This document shows positions 50,348 through 58,923 of a stretch of DNA of 64,000 bases, piece after piece (position 1 is the first letter of the stretch; every line of letters begins with the position of its first letter). The notes below the pieces were generated by a model. That model saw only the letters and a program-made list of their open reading frames with translations, did not search any database and had not been told where the DNA came from. The translations under genes and the position numbers were made by a program. This DNA comes from an uncultured Gemmiger sp. (GTDB lineage Bacteria > Bacillota > Clostridia > Oscillospirales > Ruminococcaceae). The stretch is from the NCBI GenBank assembly GCA_944386495.1, contig CALXBE010000003.1:62001-126000 (forward strand), given 5' to 3'.

Positions 50348-51196
50348 TCAGGAATTGCAGCCCCCGCACCGCCGGCAGGCAGAGGGAGCGGCGGCACAGC
50401 CGCCCAGAGCGGTCTCCCGCAGTTCCACCGGGATTTTCCTGCCTACCCGGTACATGGTCTGGAGCATCTCGTCCAGGGGTATCAGCTGCCGGATTCCGGA
50501 TAGGGCCATCTCCGCCGCAATAAGAGCATTGGCTGCCCCGGCAGCGTTCCGGTTCTGGCAGGGGTATTCCACCAGCCCTCCCACCGGGTCACAGACCAGG
50601 CCCAGCATATTCATAAGAACGGTGGAAGCGGCAGTCAGGCACTGTTCCGGGGTTCCCCCCATCAGTTCCACGGCGGCGGAAGCGGCCATGGCTGCCGCCA
50701 CCCCGATTTCCGCCTGGCATCCCCCCACTGCCCCGGCCACGGTAGCGTTCCGCATGGCCAGGTATCCAATGGCGCCGCAGTTGAAAAGGGCCTCCGCCAT
50801 CCAGGAATCGGGCAGGTCATAGGTTTCCTGCAAAGCCAGCAGCAGCCCCGGCACCACCCCTGCAGAGCCTGCGGTGGGGGCAGCCACGATCAGGCCCATG
50901 GAGGCGTTCACTTCCAGCACTGCCATGGCGTAGGTGATGGCTTTTTCCAGCACCGGGCCGCAGATCCCCTGATTTTGGGCTTCTCCCCCAATGAGTCCGC
51001 CCATGGACCGGAGGGAGTTTTCCAAAGGTTCCCGGGCAGACCGGACCATGATGTTCCAGACCTGGCTCATCCGCTCCTCCACTTCCTGGGGGGATGCCTC
51101 CCCCTGGGTGCACTCCCGCAGCCGCATGATTCGGGAGATAGGGCAGTTTTCCTGCCGGCAGAGGGCCAGCAGTTCCTCTCCGCTTTTGAAATCCAT
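50348..51196 (-). CDS. sdaAA: L-serine dehydratase, iron-sulfur-dependent, alpha subunit
   Basis: 282 residues. The Fe-S enzyme deaminates L-serine to pyruvate and ammonia. Family segments are APTAGSAGVVPGLLLA, GYLAMRNATVAGAVGGCQAEIGVAAAMAA and LGLVCDPVGGLVEYPCQNRN, with the cluster-binding cysteines. The end is Cys-rich (ALGGCAAAPSACRRCGGCNS). It lies 12 nt after sdaAB. Confidence 0.95.
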   Translation of the reverse strand: MDFKSGEELLALCRQENCPISRIMRLRECTQGEASPQEVEERMSQVWNIMVRSAREPLENSLRSMGGLIGGEAQNQGICGPVLEKAITYAMAVLEVNASMGLIVAAPTAGSAGVVPGLLLALQETYDLPDSWMAEALFNCGAIGYLAMRNATVAGAVGGCQAEIGVAAAMAASAAVELMGGTPEQCLTAASTVLMNMLGLVCDPVGGLVEYPCQNRNAAGAANALIAAEMALSGIRQLIPLDEMLQTMYRVGRKIPVELRETALGGCAAAPSACRRCGGCNS

Positions 51197-51208
51197 CTTC
51201 TCTCCTCC

Positions 51209-51877
51209 TTAGGGCTGTACCACCATTACATTATGAATGTAGGGGTTGGCTTTCAGCTGGTCCGAAATCCCTTCCGGCAGCCGTCCGTCCGACTCCACGA
51301 TACAGTAGGCCGTATCGTTTTTTCCTTCCCGGTAAAGGCGCATAAAGGCAATGTTTACATTCCAGTCGCTGAGGACCCGGGTAATGTGGGCCACCACGCC
51401 GGGCTTGTCCTGGTGCTCGGTAATGACCGAGGCATACTCTCCGGTAAACTCCACCCGCATTCCGTTGATTCGGGTGATACGCACCTTTCCTCCCCCCAGG
51501 GATTCCCCCCGGACGGTCATGGTCTGGCCCGCCTCGTTCACCATCCGGATATCCACCGTGTTGGGATGTATCTCGGTCTCGGTTTCGTTGGGGATAAAAG
51601 CAAAATCCAATCCCCGGTCCCGGGCGATTTGGAAGGAATCCCGAATCCGCAGGTCGTCGGTGGAAAAGCCCATGATTCCTCCCAGCAAAGCCCGGTCGGT
51701 ACCGTGGCCGTGGTAGGTCTGGGCAAAGGAGCCGTAGAGAGTGAACTCCACCTGCCTGAGAGGCGGTTCCAGCAGTTTCTGGGCCAGGCAGGCAATCTCC
51801 ACCGCCCCCGCCGTGTGAGAGCTGGAAGGGCCTATCATATTGGGGCCCAGCACATCAAAGACACTGATAAAGGACAT
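51209..51877 (-). CDS. sdaAB: L-serine dehydratase, iron-sulfur-dependent, beta subunit
   Basis: 222 residues. FDVLGPNMIGPSSSHTAGAVEIACLAQ at the start contains the SSSHTAG motif that binds substrate. The C-terminal 75 residues form an ACT domain (GVVAHITRVLSDWNVNIAFMRLYREG) as in other two-subunit Firmicute serine dehydratases. No promoter is visible in the 27 nt between it and the ABC terminator, so it may be read through from upstream. Confidence 0.95.
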   Translation of the reverse strand: MSFISVFDVLGPNMIGPSSSHTAGAVEIACLAQKLLEPPLRQVEFTLYGSFAQTYHGHGTDRALLGGIMGFSTDDLRIRDSFQIARDRGLDFAFIPNETETEIHPNTVDIRMVNEAGQTMTVRGESLGGGKVRITRINGMRVEFTGEYASVITEHQDKPGVVAHITRVLSDWNVNIAFMRLYREGKNDTAYCIVESDGRLPEGISDQLKANPYIHNVMVVQP

Positions 51878-51903
51878 TCTATCCCTCCTTACAGGATGAC
51901 GGG

Positions 51904-51952
51904 AAAAAGCCAGGGCTTTTTGAGGGGTTCGGCCCCAAAAGGCCCTGGCTTT
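51904..51952 (-). terminator. Terminator of the ABC exporter gene
   Basis: An 11-bp stem AAAGCCAGGGC / GCCCTGGCTTT (51906-51952) encloses a GGGG/CCCC hairpin and is followed by TTTTTCCC on the minus strand. Confidence 0.85.
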
Positions 51953-51961
51953 CCATTTGTA

Positions 51962-53725
51962 TCAAAGGGTCTGGCCGGTGGGGATCTGGTTCCAGAGTCT
52001 CCAGTAAATTCCCTTTTTGGCCAGGAGCTGGCGGTGGGTGCCCTCCTCCTGGATGCCTTCCTCCCCCAGCACCAGAATCCGGTCTGCATCCTTGATGGTG
52101 GTCAGCCGGTGGGCAATGGTGAGGGTGGTACGGCCCTTGGCCAGTTCGTTCAGGCTTTCGTTGACCAGAATCTCGCTCTCGTTGTCCAGAGCGCTGGTGG
52201 CCTCGTCCAGAATCAGGATGGGCGGGTTCTTCAAAAAGACCCGGGCAATGGAGATGCGCTGTTTCTGGCCGCCGGAAAGTTTGACTCCCCGCTCGCCCAC
52301 ATAAGTATCGTAGCCATCCTTGAGCGCCAGGATAAACTCGTGGGCACCGGCCAGCTTGGCTGCCCGGATGACCTCTTCCCGGCTGGCACCGGGTTTGCCG
52401 TAGGCAATGTTCTCATACACAGTCCCGCTGAACAGGTAGATATCCTGCTGAACGATACCCACGCTCCGCCGGAGGGATTGCAGGGTCACCTTCCGGATAT
52501 CCTGTCCGTCGATCCGGATGGCCCCCTGGGTCACCTCATAGAACCGGGGAATCAGGTTGCAGAGGGTGGTCTTGCCGCCGCCGCTGGGGCCTACCAGGCC
52601 GATATGCTCACCGGGGCGGATGGTCAGGTTCAGGTCATGGAGCACCTTGTTGTGGTCGTCAGGGTACTCGAAGTAAACATGGTCGAATTTGATTTCACCC
52701 TCGCCCACCCGAAGAGGTACGGCGTCGGGGTCGTCGAAAATCTCCACTTCGCTGTCCATGATCTCCACAAACCGCTCAATGCCGGTCATCCCCCGCTGGA
52801 ACTGTTCCGCAAACTCCACGATACGGCGGATGGTGGCGATAAGGGTGGAAACATACAGCATAAAGGCTACCAGGTCGCCGGGGTCAATGGCCCCGCTCAC
52901 CAGGAACAAACCGCCGCCCACCAGGGCTACCAGGTACATCAGCCCGTCAAACAGCCGGGTGGAGCACTGGAATGCGGCCATGATCACATAGCCTTTTTTC
53001 TTGATGTCCTGGTAAGCCAGGTTGCCCTGCTGGAATTTTTCCTGTTCCAGCTCCTCGGCGGCGAAAGCCTTCACCACCCGCTGGCCCAGCAGGCTGTTCT
53101 CGATCTGGCTGTTCAGTTCTCCGATCTGGACCCGCTGCTGGCGGAACCGCTCCCGCATCCGCAGGTTGAGTTTGGTGGCCACCACCCCCATAAGGGGAAC
53201 ACAGAGGAAGATGAGGAGGGTCAGGGGCAGGCTGCATCCGGCCAGAATGATAAAGCTGGCCGTAATTTTGATTGCCGCAATGAAAAACTCCTCGGGACAA
53301 TGGTGGGCGAACTCGGTCACATCGAACAGGTCGTTGGTGATGCGGCCCATGATCTGGCCCACCTTGGTGTTGTTGTAGTAGGTGTGGCTCAGCCGCTGAA
53401 GATGGGCAAAGGCATCCCGGCGCATGTCGGTCTCCACATATACGCCCATTACATGGCCCATATCCGCCATAAAGAACTGGGCAGCCGCATCAATGAGCCG
53501 AAGGACCAGATAGAGCAGCCCCAGTTCAAGGACGATTTCCACCGTCAGGGTGGAGCCGTCCACGGCGCTGTTGGTGATATACCGCATGATCAGAGGCAGA
53601 ACGATCTCACAGATACAGGTGAGGGCTGCACAGAACAGGTCCAGGGCTATGGTCCTGGAATAGGGCCGCATATAAGGCCAGAACCGCCGGAGCAGCTGGC
53701 TTACCGGCCGGGTATGTTGGTTCAT
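51962..53725 (-). CDS. ABC exporter, fused permease and ATPase
   Basis: 587 residues. Six transmembrane helices (about 15-320) precede a nucleotide-binding domain (about 340-580) with Walker A GPSGGGKTT, Q-loop IVQQDIYLFSG, signature LSGGQKQRISIAR, Walker B ILILDEATSALD and the H-loop IAHRL. It is of the MsbA/LmrA type, a homodimer. Substrate (lipid, peptide or drug) cannot be told. Downstream of the SGNH hydrolase with a weak hairpin between them. Confidence 0.93.
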   Translation of the reverse strand: MNQHTRPVSQLLRRFWPYMRPYSRTIALDLFCAALTCICEIVLPLIMRYITNSAVDGSTLTVEIVLELGLLYLVLRLIDAAAQFFMADMGHVMGVYVETDMRRDAFAHLQRLSHTYYNNTKVGQIMGRITNDLFDVTEFAHHCPEEFFIAAIKITASFIILAGCSLPLTLLIFLCVPLMGVVATKLNLRMRERFRQQRVQIGELNSQIENSLLGQRVVKAFAAEELEQEKFQQGNLAYQDIKKKGYVIMAAFQCSTRLFDGLMYLVALVGGGLFLVSGAIDPGDLVAFMLYVSTLIATIRRIVEFAEQFQRGMTGIERFVEIMDSEVEIFDDPDAVPLRVGEGEIKFDHVYFEYPDDHNKVLHDLNLTIRPGEHIGLVGPSGGGKTTLCNLIPRFYEVTQGAIRIDGQDIRKVTLQSLRRSVGIVQQDIYLFSGTVYENIAYGKPGASREEVIRAAKLAGAHEFILALKDGYDTYVGERGVKLSGGQKQRISIARVFLKNPPILILDEATSALDNESEILVNESLNELAKGRTTLTIAHRLTTIKDADRILVLGEEGIQEEGTHRQLLAKKGIYWRLWNQIPTGQTL

Positions 53726-53756
53726 GATTCTTTCTCCTGGTTGTTAAACACAGAGG

Positions 53757-53778
53757 GCCGGGAGGTTTCCCTCCCGGC
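53757..53778 (-). terminator. Weak hairpin between SGNH hydrolase and ABC exporter
   Basis: A 9-bp stem GCCGGGAGG / CCTCCCGGC (53757-53778) has no good T run, so partial termination or mRNA stabilisation is more likely than full stop. Confidence 0.5.
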
Positions 53779-53786
53779 TGTAATTG

Positions 53787-55463
53787 TTATTCCTGGAATT
53801 CAGGCTCCTGCGTGATATCCGGCACAGAACTGACCGACAAAACCTGCTGGTCAGTTCCATTCCCGGCTGCCCCCTCTCCCCCCTCTGTCGGAGGCGGGTC
53901 CGGCTGTTCCGGAGTTGGGTCCGGAGTGGGGGCGGGTGTAGGAGCGGGAGTGGGCGCCGGCGTGGGAGCCGGGGTGGGGGCAGGCGTAGGCGCCGGAGTG
54001 GGATTTGGTGTGGCCGGGGCCGGAGTAGGCGTGGCCGGGGCCGGAGTGGGTGTGGCCGGGGCCGGAGTGGGTGTGGCCGGGGCCGGAGTGGGTGTGGCCG
54101 GGGCCGGGGTGGGGGTAGGAGCCGGAGTGGAGGCCTGGATCTTATCCCCCTCAATATGGCACTTGGAGCAGACATACCGGTCGTTTCCCGATTCAGTTGT
54201 CCAGTCATGGCTGGTGCATTCCACAAAGTTGGCCACAATGTACACGCCGTTGGCATCCAGTCCCTCCGGGATGACCATGGTGGCGCTGGCACCGCCGGAG
54301 ACACTGCCCACATTGCAGCTCCAGTGGTCAAAGAGCCAGCCCGCGCTGGGAGCTGCCTGGAGACTGATGGTATCCCCGATCTTGACGCTGGTGGCAGAGC
54401 TGGCCGCAGTGCCCTGGCCGCTTACTCCCACTTCCAGAGGATAATAAGTACCGCTCTGGGAGCCGGGGTCCCGTACCGCAATGGGGTCGGAGGAGATAAG
54501 GCCAGGGATAACACCGTCTGGCTCGGGGATTTTTCCCAGAGGCTGAGGCCGGGTATCCGGGTTGGTGCAGGGATGGGTGCGGACATACTCGAAGAAGGCC
54601 GTGACTCCGACCTTGCTGAGATGGACCCCGTCGGAGAGGGTGTAATCCTCCTTGGCCCAGCCGGTGACCGGGTCCTTCAGGGCCTCCGCAGTGTTGAGAT
54701 AGTAGTAACCCTCCTCCTCGCACATCTCCGCAATGGCCAGGTTATAGGCATCGATCTGGCTCTGGTGGAGATTGGAGTTGCTCCGCTGCTTATCCAGGGG
54801 AGGAATGGAGCTGACGATAATATCCGCATAGGGCCAGGCCTCGTGGATGGCGGCCAGGCCTTCGCTGTAGGATTCAATGAATTTGGTGGCATCGGTGGAA
54901 GTGCCGTAAAGGTTGTTGGTGCCGAAGCCGATGATGACCCGCTGGGGTTTCAGCATGGCCACAGCTTCGGGCATGGTGTAGCTCTTGCTGTCTCCCTTGA
55001 ACTTTTCGCACTTCAGGCTGGTGATGGCTCCCGCACCCATGGAGACCACGCCGATGTTGTTCTGGATGGAGGTAAAGGCTTCCCCGGTCTCCTCATCCGC
55101 ATACATCATATACCGGTAGGTATTGCTGTCTCCCAGGAAAAGGGTCCCGTCCACATATTCCTGGCCCGCATCCGCTCCCTTGGCCAGAACGGTGCCGTCA
55201 AAGGCTTCTGCATCCAGAACACCGGCGCTGGCATCATAGGAATCATCCGCCGCCAGGTTTTCCAGATCCTCCTGGGTGTACTGGTATCCGTCCCCTGTGG
55301 GGGCATGGCGGGCTCCCACCACCAGGGAAACTGCTACCACCGTGCAGACGGCAGCCACCCCTACGGCGGCGGCAATGGCCGGGGACCGCTTCACGGTCTT
55401 GGCCACCTTCCTCCCCAGTTTTTTACATACATCGGTTATTCTTACCGGTTTTTCATACCTCAT
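53787..55463 (-). CDS. Surface SGNH/GDSL hydrolase with Pro-Thr repeat region
   Basis: About 558 residues from the ATG at 55461-55463 (AAGGAG 8 nt before). A basic N-terminal cytosolic segment and one membrane anchor (about 28-50) precede an SGNH hydrolase domain (about 100-300): GDSN with the nucleophile Ser113, the block III GFGTNN, and Asp278-x-x-His281 (SDGVHLS). This is followed by a beta-rich repeat domain (about 340-405) with a Cys pair, then about 75 residues of Pro/Thr/Ala repeats and an acidic end. SGNH enzymes commonly deacetylate glycans; the wall-spanning linker suggests a cell-surface location. Confidence 0.88.
   Translation of the reverse strand: MRYEKPVRITDVCKKLGRKVAKTVKRSPAIAAAVGVAAVCTVVAVSLVVGARHAPTGDGYQYTQEDLENLAADDSYDASAGVLDAEAFDGTVLAKGADAGQEYVDGTLFLGDSNTYRYMMYADEETGEAFTSIQNNIGVVSMGAGAITSLKCEKFKGDSKSYTMPEAVAMLKPQRVIIGFGTNNLYGTSTDATKFIESYSEGLAAIHEAWPYADIIVSSIPPLDKQRSNSNLHQSQIDAYNLAIAEMCEEEGYYYLNTAEALKDPVTGWAKEDYTLSDGVHLSKVGVTAFFEYVRTHPCTNPDTRPQPLGKIPEPDGVIPGLISSDPIAVRDPGSQSGTYYPLEVGVSGQGTAASSATSVKIGDTISLQAAPSAGWLFDHWSCNVGSVSGGASATMVIPEGLDANGVYIVANFVECTSHDWTTESGNDRYVCSKCHIEGDKIQASTPAPTPTPAPATPTPAPATPTPAPATPTPAPATPTPAPATPNPTPAPTPAPTPAPTPAPTPAPTPAPTPDPTPEQPDPPPTEGGEGAAGNGTDQQVLSVSSVPDITQEPEFQE
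53925..54130 (-). repeat. Tandem repeat encoding Pro-Ala-Thr linker
   Basis: In-frame tandem repeats inside the SGNH hydrolase gene. At about 54010-54115 the unit is 21 bp and near-identical (about five copies, encoding PTPAPAT); at about 53930-54000 it is 12 bp (encoding PAPT). The region is prone to copy-number change by slippage. Confidence 0.88.
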
Positions 55464-55559
55464 GGCCACAACTCCTTACAAAAAGAGATAGAATCCTGAT
55501 TATATCTTTTCACCTACTATACACCATTTCAATCAATCATTCCATAGAAATTTGTTTTT

Positions 55560-55605
55560 TTAAACAAATAAAGGACCCTCTGAGACAGTATTCCCCAGAG
55601 AGTCC
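55560..55605 (-). terminator. Terminator of the ECF S-component gene
   Basis: GGACTCTCTG / CAGAGGGTCC (55573-55605, one G-U pair) forms a 10-bp stem, then TTTATTTGTTT on the minus strand. Confidence 0.82.
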
Positions 55606-55618
55606 TGCAATTTTCAGG

Positions 55619-56278
55619 TTATTCGTCCATCAATCCGCTTCTGTGCAAAGCAGGTTCCAGGGCCAGGTAAAGGGCTACGGCGCAGACGGTGGAGAGCAGG
55701 CTGTTCACCAAAGTCACTCCGCCGGCGATCTTCATGGTAACTTCGGCCAGGTCCACCGCCTGCCCAAAGATATACCGGTTCCGGAAATAGCCCAGGAAGG
55801 GGTCGGTAAACACATTCACAAACAGGCCGCTGAAAGCACTGAGGGTGACTGCTCCCAGGTACCGGCCCCGGGAGATGTTCTGCCGTTCCATCTTTTTCAG
55901 CTTGAATACCCGGTGGGCCACCCCGCCGCAGACCAGGCCAATAATGAATTTCAGGATAAAAGTGGTGACTGCATACCCCACATCCCCTGCCACGATGTCC
56001 GCCAGAGCAAGGCCCATGGCTCCGGCCAGACCGCCGGACACACCGTCCAGAAGCATGGCGGTAAGCACCGTAAAGGTGTTTCCCAGATGGAAGGAAGACC
56101 CCAGTCCCAGCACATTGGGAATCCGGAAAAACTCGTAGGCCACAAAACTCAGGGCCGCCATCATACCGATAATGCTGATTTTTTTGGCAGTAAAGCGGGT
56201 ATGGGTGACCGCCGCCACAAACAAAGCCAGTGCCACCGCCCCGAAAAGCAGCAGCCAGATCACAGGCTGAGATACCAT
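55619..56278 (-). CDS. ECF transporter S component (possibly vitamin B6-type)
   Basis: 219 residues with six hydrophobic helices. S components capture a vitamin and dock on a shared EcfAAT energy module, which is not encoded here. The N-terminal KKISIIGMMAALSFVAYEFFRIPN and the GNTFTVLTAMLLDGVSGGLAGAMGLALADIVAGDVGYAVTTFILKFIIGLVCGG regions match the ECF S fold. It diverges from a MocR/PdxR-type regulator, which in Firmicutes often controls pyridoxine or pyridoxal uptake; hence the suggestion of a PdxU-like role. No riboswitch is visible upstream. Confidence 0.82.
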   Translation of the reverse strand: MVSQPVIWLLLFGAVALALFVAAVTHTRFTAKKISIIGMMAALSFVAYEFFRIPNVLGLGSSFHLGNTFTVLTAMLLDGVSGGLAGAMGLALADIVAGDVGYAVTTFILKFIIGLVCGGVAHRVFKLKKMERQNISRGRYLGAVTLSAFSGLFVNVFTDPFLGYFRNRYIFGQAVDLAEVTMKIAGGVTLVNSLLSTVCAVALYLALEPALHRSGLMDE

Positions 56279-56296
56279 AATAACGATACACCTCTC

Positions 56297-56334
56297 TTGA
56301 CAAAACTCCCCGTCCGGGATATGCTCCCATTATA
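56297..56334. promoter_or_regulatory. Overlapping divergent promoters, ECF and MocR
   Basis: On the plus strand TTGACA (56297-56302) and TATGCT (56320-56325) are 17 bp apart and face the regulator gene. On the minus strand a TATAAT box (56329-56334) faces the ECF gene, with a weak -35. The two promoters are so close that one bound regulator could control both. Confidence 0.7.
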
Positions 56335-56401
56335 ATCCGTTCTGATACCATTGAAATGCCCAGAACGCAACTTTTTTATGGGTTCAGTTTGAGGTGTAAC
56401 C

Positions 56402-57814
56402 ATGAATGATATTACCTTTCTTCCACTGAAAGAAGGGGAAGAACCCCTCTACAGCCAGCTCTACAATCAGCTGGCCGGGCAGATCCGCCGGGGAAGCCTT
56501 TTCCCCGGCACCCGGATGCCGGGCAAACGGTCCCTGGCCCAGCGGCTGGGTCTCAGCGTAAACACGGTGGACACCGCTTATCAGATGCTGGTGGCGGAGG
56601 GGTATCTGGAATCCCGGCCCCGGAGCGGCTTTTTTGTCCAGCAGGTGGAGCAGCTGCTGGAAGTTCCCCGTCAGCAGGCAGCCCCCGCCCCCGCGCCCCC
56701 GCCCAGACCCCGGTTTGACTGTTCCACCGGCAGCGTGGACACCGACCTTTTCCCCTTCCGCACCTGGGGGAGGATTCAGCGGGACCTGCTCTACCAAAGC
56801 CCCCAGCTCCTCCACCACGGTCCCCGGCAGGGAGACGAAAATCTCCGTCAGGCAGTGCTGGAATATCTGGAAGCCTACCGGGGAGTGAAATGCACCCTCC
56901 CTCAGCTGGTCATCGGGGCAGGAGTGGAATATCTGCTGGGCCTGGTAGGAGGGCTCCTCAAAGGGAAAACCGCCGCCATTGAAAACCCGGGATATTCCCG
57001 GCCCGGAATCATCCTGGAAAACAACGGGGTATCCTGCCGGGCGGTGGAGATAGACGGCAGCGGCCTGCGGGTGGACCTGCTGGAAAAGAGCGGGGCCGAC
57101 CTTTGCTACATCACCCCCAGCCATCATTTTCCCACCGGGGTCACCATGCCGGCAGGCCGGCGGAGCCAGCTTCTCCGGTGGGCCATGGCCCGGCCGGGGC
57201 GGTACATTCTGGAGGACGACTATGACGCGGAATTCCGGTTCCAGCTCAGACCCCTGCCCAGCCTCCAGGGGATGGGCGGCCCCGGCGGCCCGGTCATCTA
57301 CCTGTTCACCTTCAGCAAGACCCTGGCCCCCAGCATCCGAATCGCCGGAATGGTCCTTCCCCTCTCCCTGGTGGAGGAATACGAAAAAATGTACGGGGCT
57401 TACAGCAACACCGTAAGCCGGTTTGAACAGCAGACCCTGGCCCAGTTTATCCAGCGGGGCCATTTCACCCGCCATCTGGCCCGGATGCGGAGCCTGTACA
57501 AAGCCCGTCTGGGACATCTGGTAACAGAGTTGGAAAAGGCCTTTGGTCCCGGACGGCTGGTTCTCCGGGGCCAGCACACCGGCCTTCACCTGCTGGTCAC
57601 CCTGCCGGGAGGTCCCTCCGAGGAGGAGCTGGTGGCCCGGGCGGGAGCGGCAGGGATTCGATTGTCCGGTCTCAGCCAGTACTACCTTACCGGGCGGGAA
57701 AACTGTCCCCCCTCCACAGTGGTGCTGGGATATGCCAGCCTGGGGGATGAGGACATTCCCGCCCTGGCCGCCGCCCTGAAAGAAGCCTGGCTGGGTCAGC
57801 CCAGCAGCTCCTGA
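56402..57814 (+). CDS. MocR/PdxR-family regulator (GntR-HTH fused to aminotransferase)
   Basis: 470 residues. A winged HTH of the GntR type (about 12-80, GTRMPGKRSLAQRLGLSVNTVDTAYQML) is joined through a Pro/Ala linker (about 90-105) to a fold-type I aminotransferase domain with the PLP lysine Lys306 (FTFSKTLAPSIR), Asp272-Tyr274 (EDDYDAEF) and N195-P196. Such proteins bind PLP and control B6 synthesis or salvage, or GABA and taurine genes. Its 3' end overlaps the convergent downstream gene by 19 nt. Confidence 0.92.
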   Translation: MNDITFLPLKEGEEPLYSQLYNQLAGQIRRGSLFPGTRMPGKRSLAQRLGLSVNTVDTAYQMLVAEGYLESRPRSGFFVQQVEQLLEVPRQQAAPAPAPPPRPRFDCSTGSVDTDLFPFRTWGRIQRDLLYQSPQLLHHGPRQGDENLRQAVLEYLEAYRGVKCTLPQLVIGAGVEYLLGLVGGLLKGKTAAIENPGYSRPGIILENNGVSCRAVEIDGSGLRVDLLEKSGADLCYITPSHHFPTGVTMPAGRRSQLLRWAMARPGRYILEDDYDAEFRFQLRPLPSLQGMGGPGGPVIYLFTFSKTLAPSIRIAGMVLPLSLVEEYEKMYGAYSNTVSRFEQQTLAQFIQRGHFTRHLARMRSLYKARLGHLVTELEKAFGPGRLVLRGQHTGLHLLVTLPGGPSEEELVARAGAAGIRLSGLSQYYLTGRENCPPSTVVLGYASLGDEDIPALAAALKEAWLGQPSSS

Positions 57815-58572
57815 ACCGTCACCGCCCCTTTGGGCTCCAGGGCAAACCGGTCTTTCCCCTCCCATGTTCCGGACAATTCCTGAAAGGAGAGGGTGGTCTG
57901 CTGGCCTTCCAGATGTTCCAAAAGCCCTTCCAGCACCTCCAGGTCCAGGGCGGTCAGGCTGGTAAGAAGGGTGCTGCTCTCCTGGCGGAGGGCCGGGATG
58001 AAGCCGGTCAGGTCTCCCTGTTCCAGCCACCCTTCCCAAAGGGTCTGTTCCTGTTTCACCCCTTCCTCTCCCCCGGTTTCCAGAGCCTGTTCCAGCCCCC
58101 GGGTGAGGGTAAGGGGGTCCCGCCCCTTCCCCTGGCTCAGAGCGAAGCCCCCGGAAAGGGTCTCCCAGCTGTCGGGGCCTGCCGCCAGATAGAGGGGCGG
58201 TTCTTTATCCGCTGTCTGGCCCAGCAGGGCCGCCGCCCGGGCGGGGCCTGCGGTCCTGTAACATTCCCGGAGGGTCTGGCTTCCCGCCGGGGTGGAGACC
58301 ACCGTCTGCCCCGGGATGACCGCGGCAGTAATGGCGGTGCCGGGGCCGTCCAGCCGAACCAGCAGGAAGCAGGGTTCATCCCCTGCCCAGACCAGAAGGA
58401 GGGACCGCTCCTCCTGGGCGCCGGGAGGGATGACCACCTGGGAGTCCTCCTCCCACACCTGCTGGGGCGGGTTCTGCCAGCTGCCCCAGAGGACAAAGAA
58501 TCCCGCCAGAGGCAGCAGCACCACCAGGGTAATAAAAAAAGAGAGCAAAAAGTTTCCGGTCCAGCGCAGCAT
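57796..58572 (-). CDS. Membrane-anchored extracytoplasmic protein, possibly degenerate LCP-like
   Basis: 258 residues from the ATG at 58570-58572 (GGAAGGAGG upstream). One N-terminal transmembrane helix (about 8-30). The region SLLLVWAGDEPCFLLVRLDGPGTAITAAVIPGQTVV then TLRECYRTAGPARAAALLG recalls the order of segments in LytR-CpsA-Psr domains, but the conserved Arg and Asp residues of active members are not seen. A C-terminal helical part follows. The function is therefore open. Convergent with, and overlapping by 19 nt, the MocR-type gene. Confidence 0.6.
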   Translation of the reverse strand: MLRWTGNFLLSFFITLVVLLPLAGFFVLWGSWQNPPQQVWEEDSQVVIPPGAQEERSLLLVWAGDEPCFLLVRLDGPGTAITAAVIPGQTVVSTPAGSQTLRECYRTAGPARAAALLGQTADKEPPLYLAAGPDSWETLSGGFALSQGKGRDPLTLTRGLEQALETGGEEGVKQEQTLWEGWLEQGDLTGFIPALRQESSTLLTSLTALDLEVLEGLLEHLEGQQTTLSFQELSGTWEGKDRFALEPKGAVTVQELLG

Positions 58573-58634
58573 AATCTGCCTCCTTCCACACATACTAGTT
58601 CCAGTATGACCCGTGGGAGAGGAGAACAATCAAA

Positions 58635-58880
58635 ATGGATATTCGGCTTTATCAAAAATTTCTGGAAGAAAACGAACAGGCTCAGAACAAGCTGGCCCAT
58701 CTGGACCCGGGAAAGGGATTCAAGCCTCAGGGCCCCGAAAATCCCCTGGCAGGGGGGGACGGTCTTCCCCTTCAGGCGGGAGCGGACATGATGGCCTCCG
58801 CCTTTGACCCTACCGGCAGCTGGACCGGCATTCCCCAGCAGCCCGGGGAAGTACCCCAGCAGGACGCCGACGACCTGTAA
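58635..58880 (+). CDS. Small proline- and glycine-rich protein, unknown
   Basis: 81 residues after GGGAGAGGAG. A helical start (MDIRLYQKFLEENEQAQNKLAHLD) leads into a Gly/Pro/Gln-rich unordered region. No family recognised. Diverges from the preceding gene and is closed by a strong bidirectional terminator, which supports it being real. Confidence 0.6.
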   Translation: MDIRLYQKFLEENEQAQNKLAHLDPGKGFKPQGPENPLAGGDGLPLQAGADMMASAFDPTGSWTGIPQQPGEVPQQDADDL

Positions 58881-58884
58881 AATC

Positions 58885-58921
58885 AAAAGGGACGGAACCC
58901 GCAGAAGGTTCCGTCCCTTTT
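58885..58921. terminator. Bidirectional terminator
   Basis: A perfect 15-bp stem AAAAGGGACGGAACC / GGTTCCGTCCCTTTT (58885-58921) between convergent genes. Confidence 0.93.
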
Positions 58922-58923
58922 TC

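Noticed and set aside
53925..54130. CRISPR-like direct repeats
   Set aside because: The repeats are in frame, contiguous without unique spacers, and encode a Pro-Thr linker.
56279..56401. Thiamine, cobalamin or other vitamin riboswitch before the ECF S-component
   Set aside because: The divergent gap is about 120 bp, is occupied by two promoters, and shows none of the conserved riboswitch cores.
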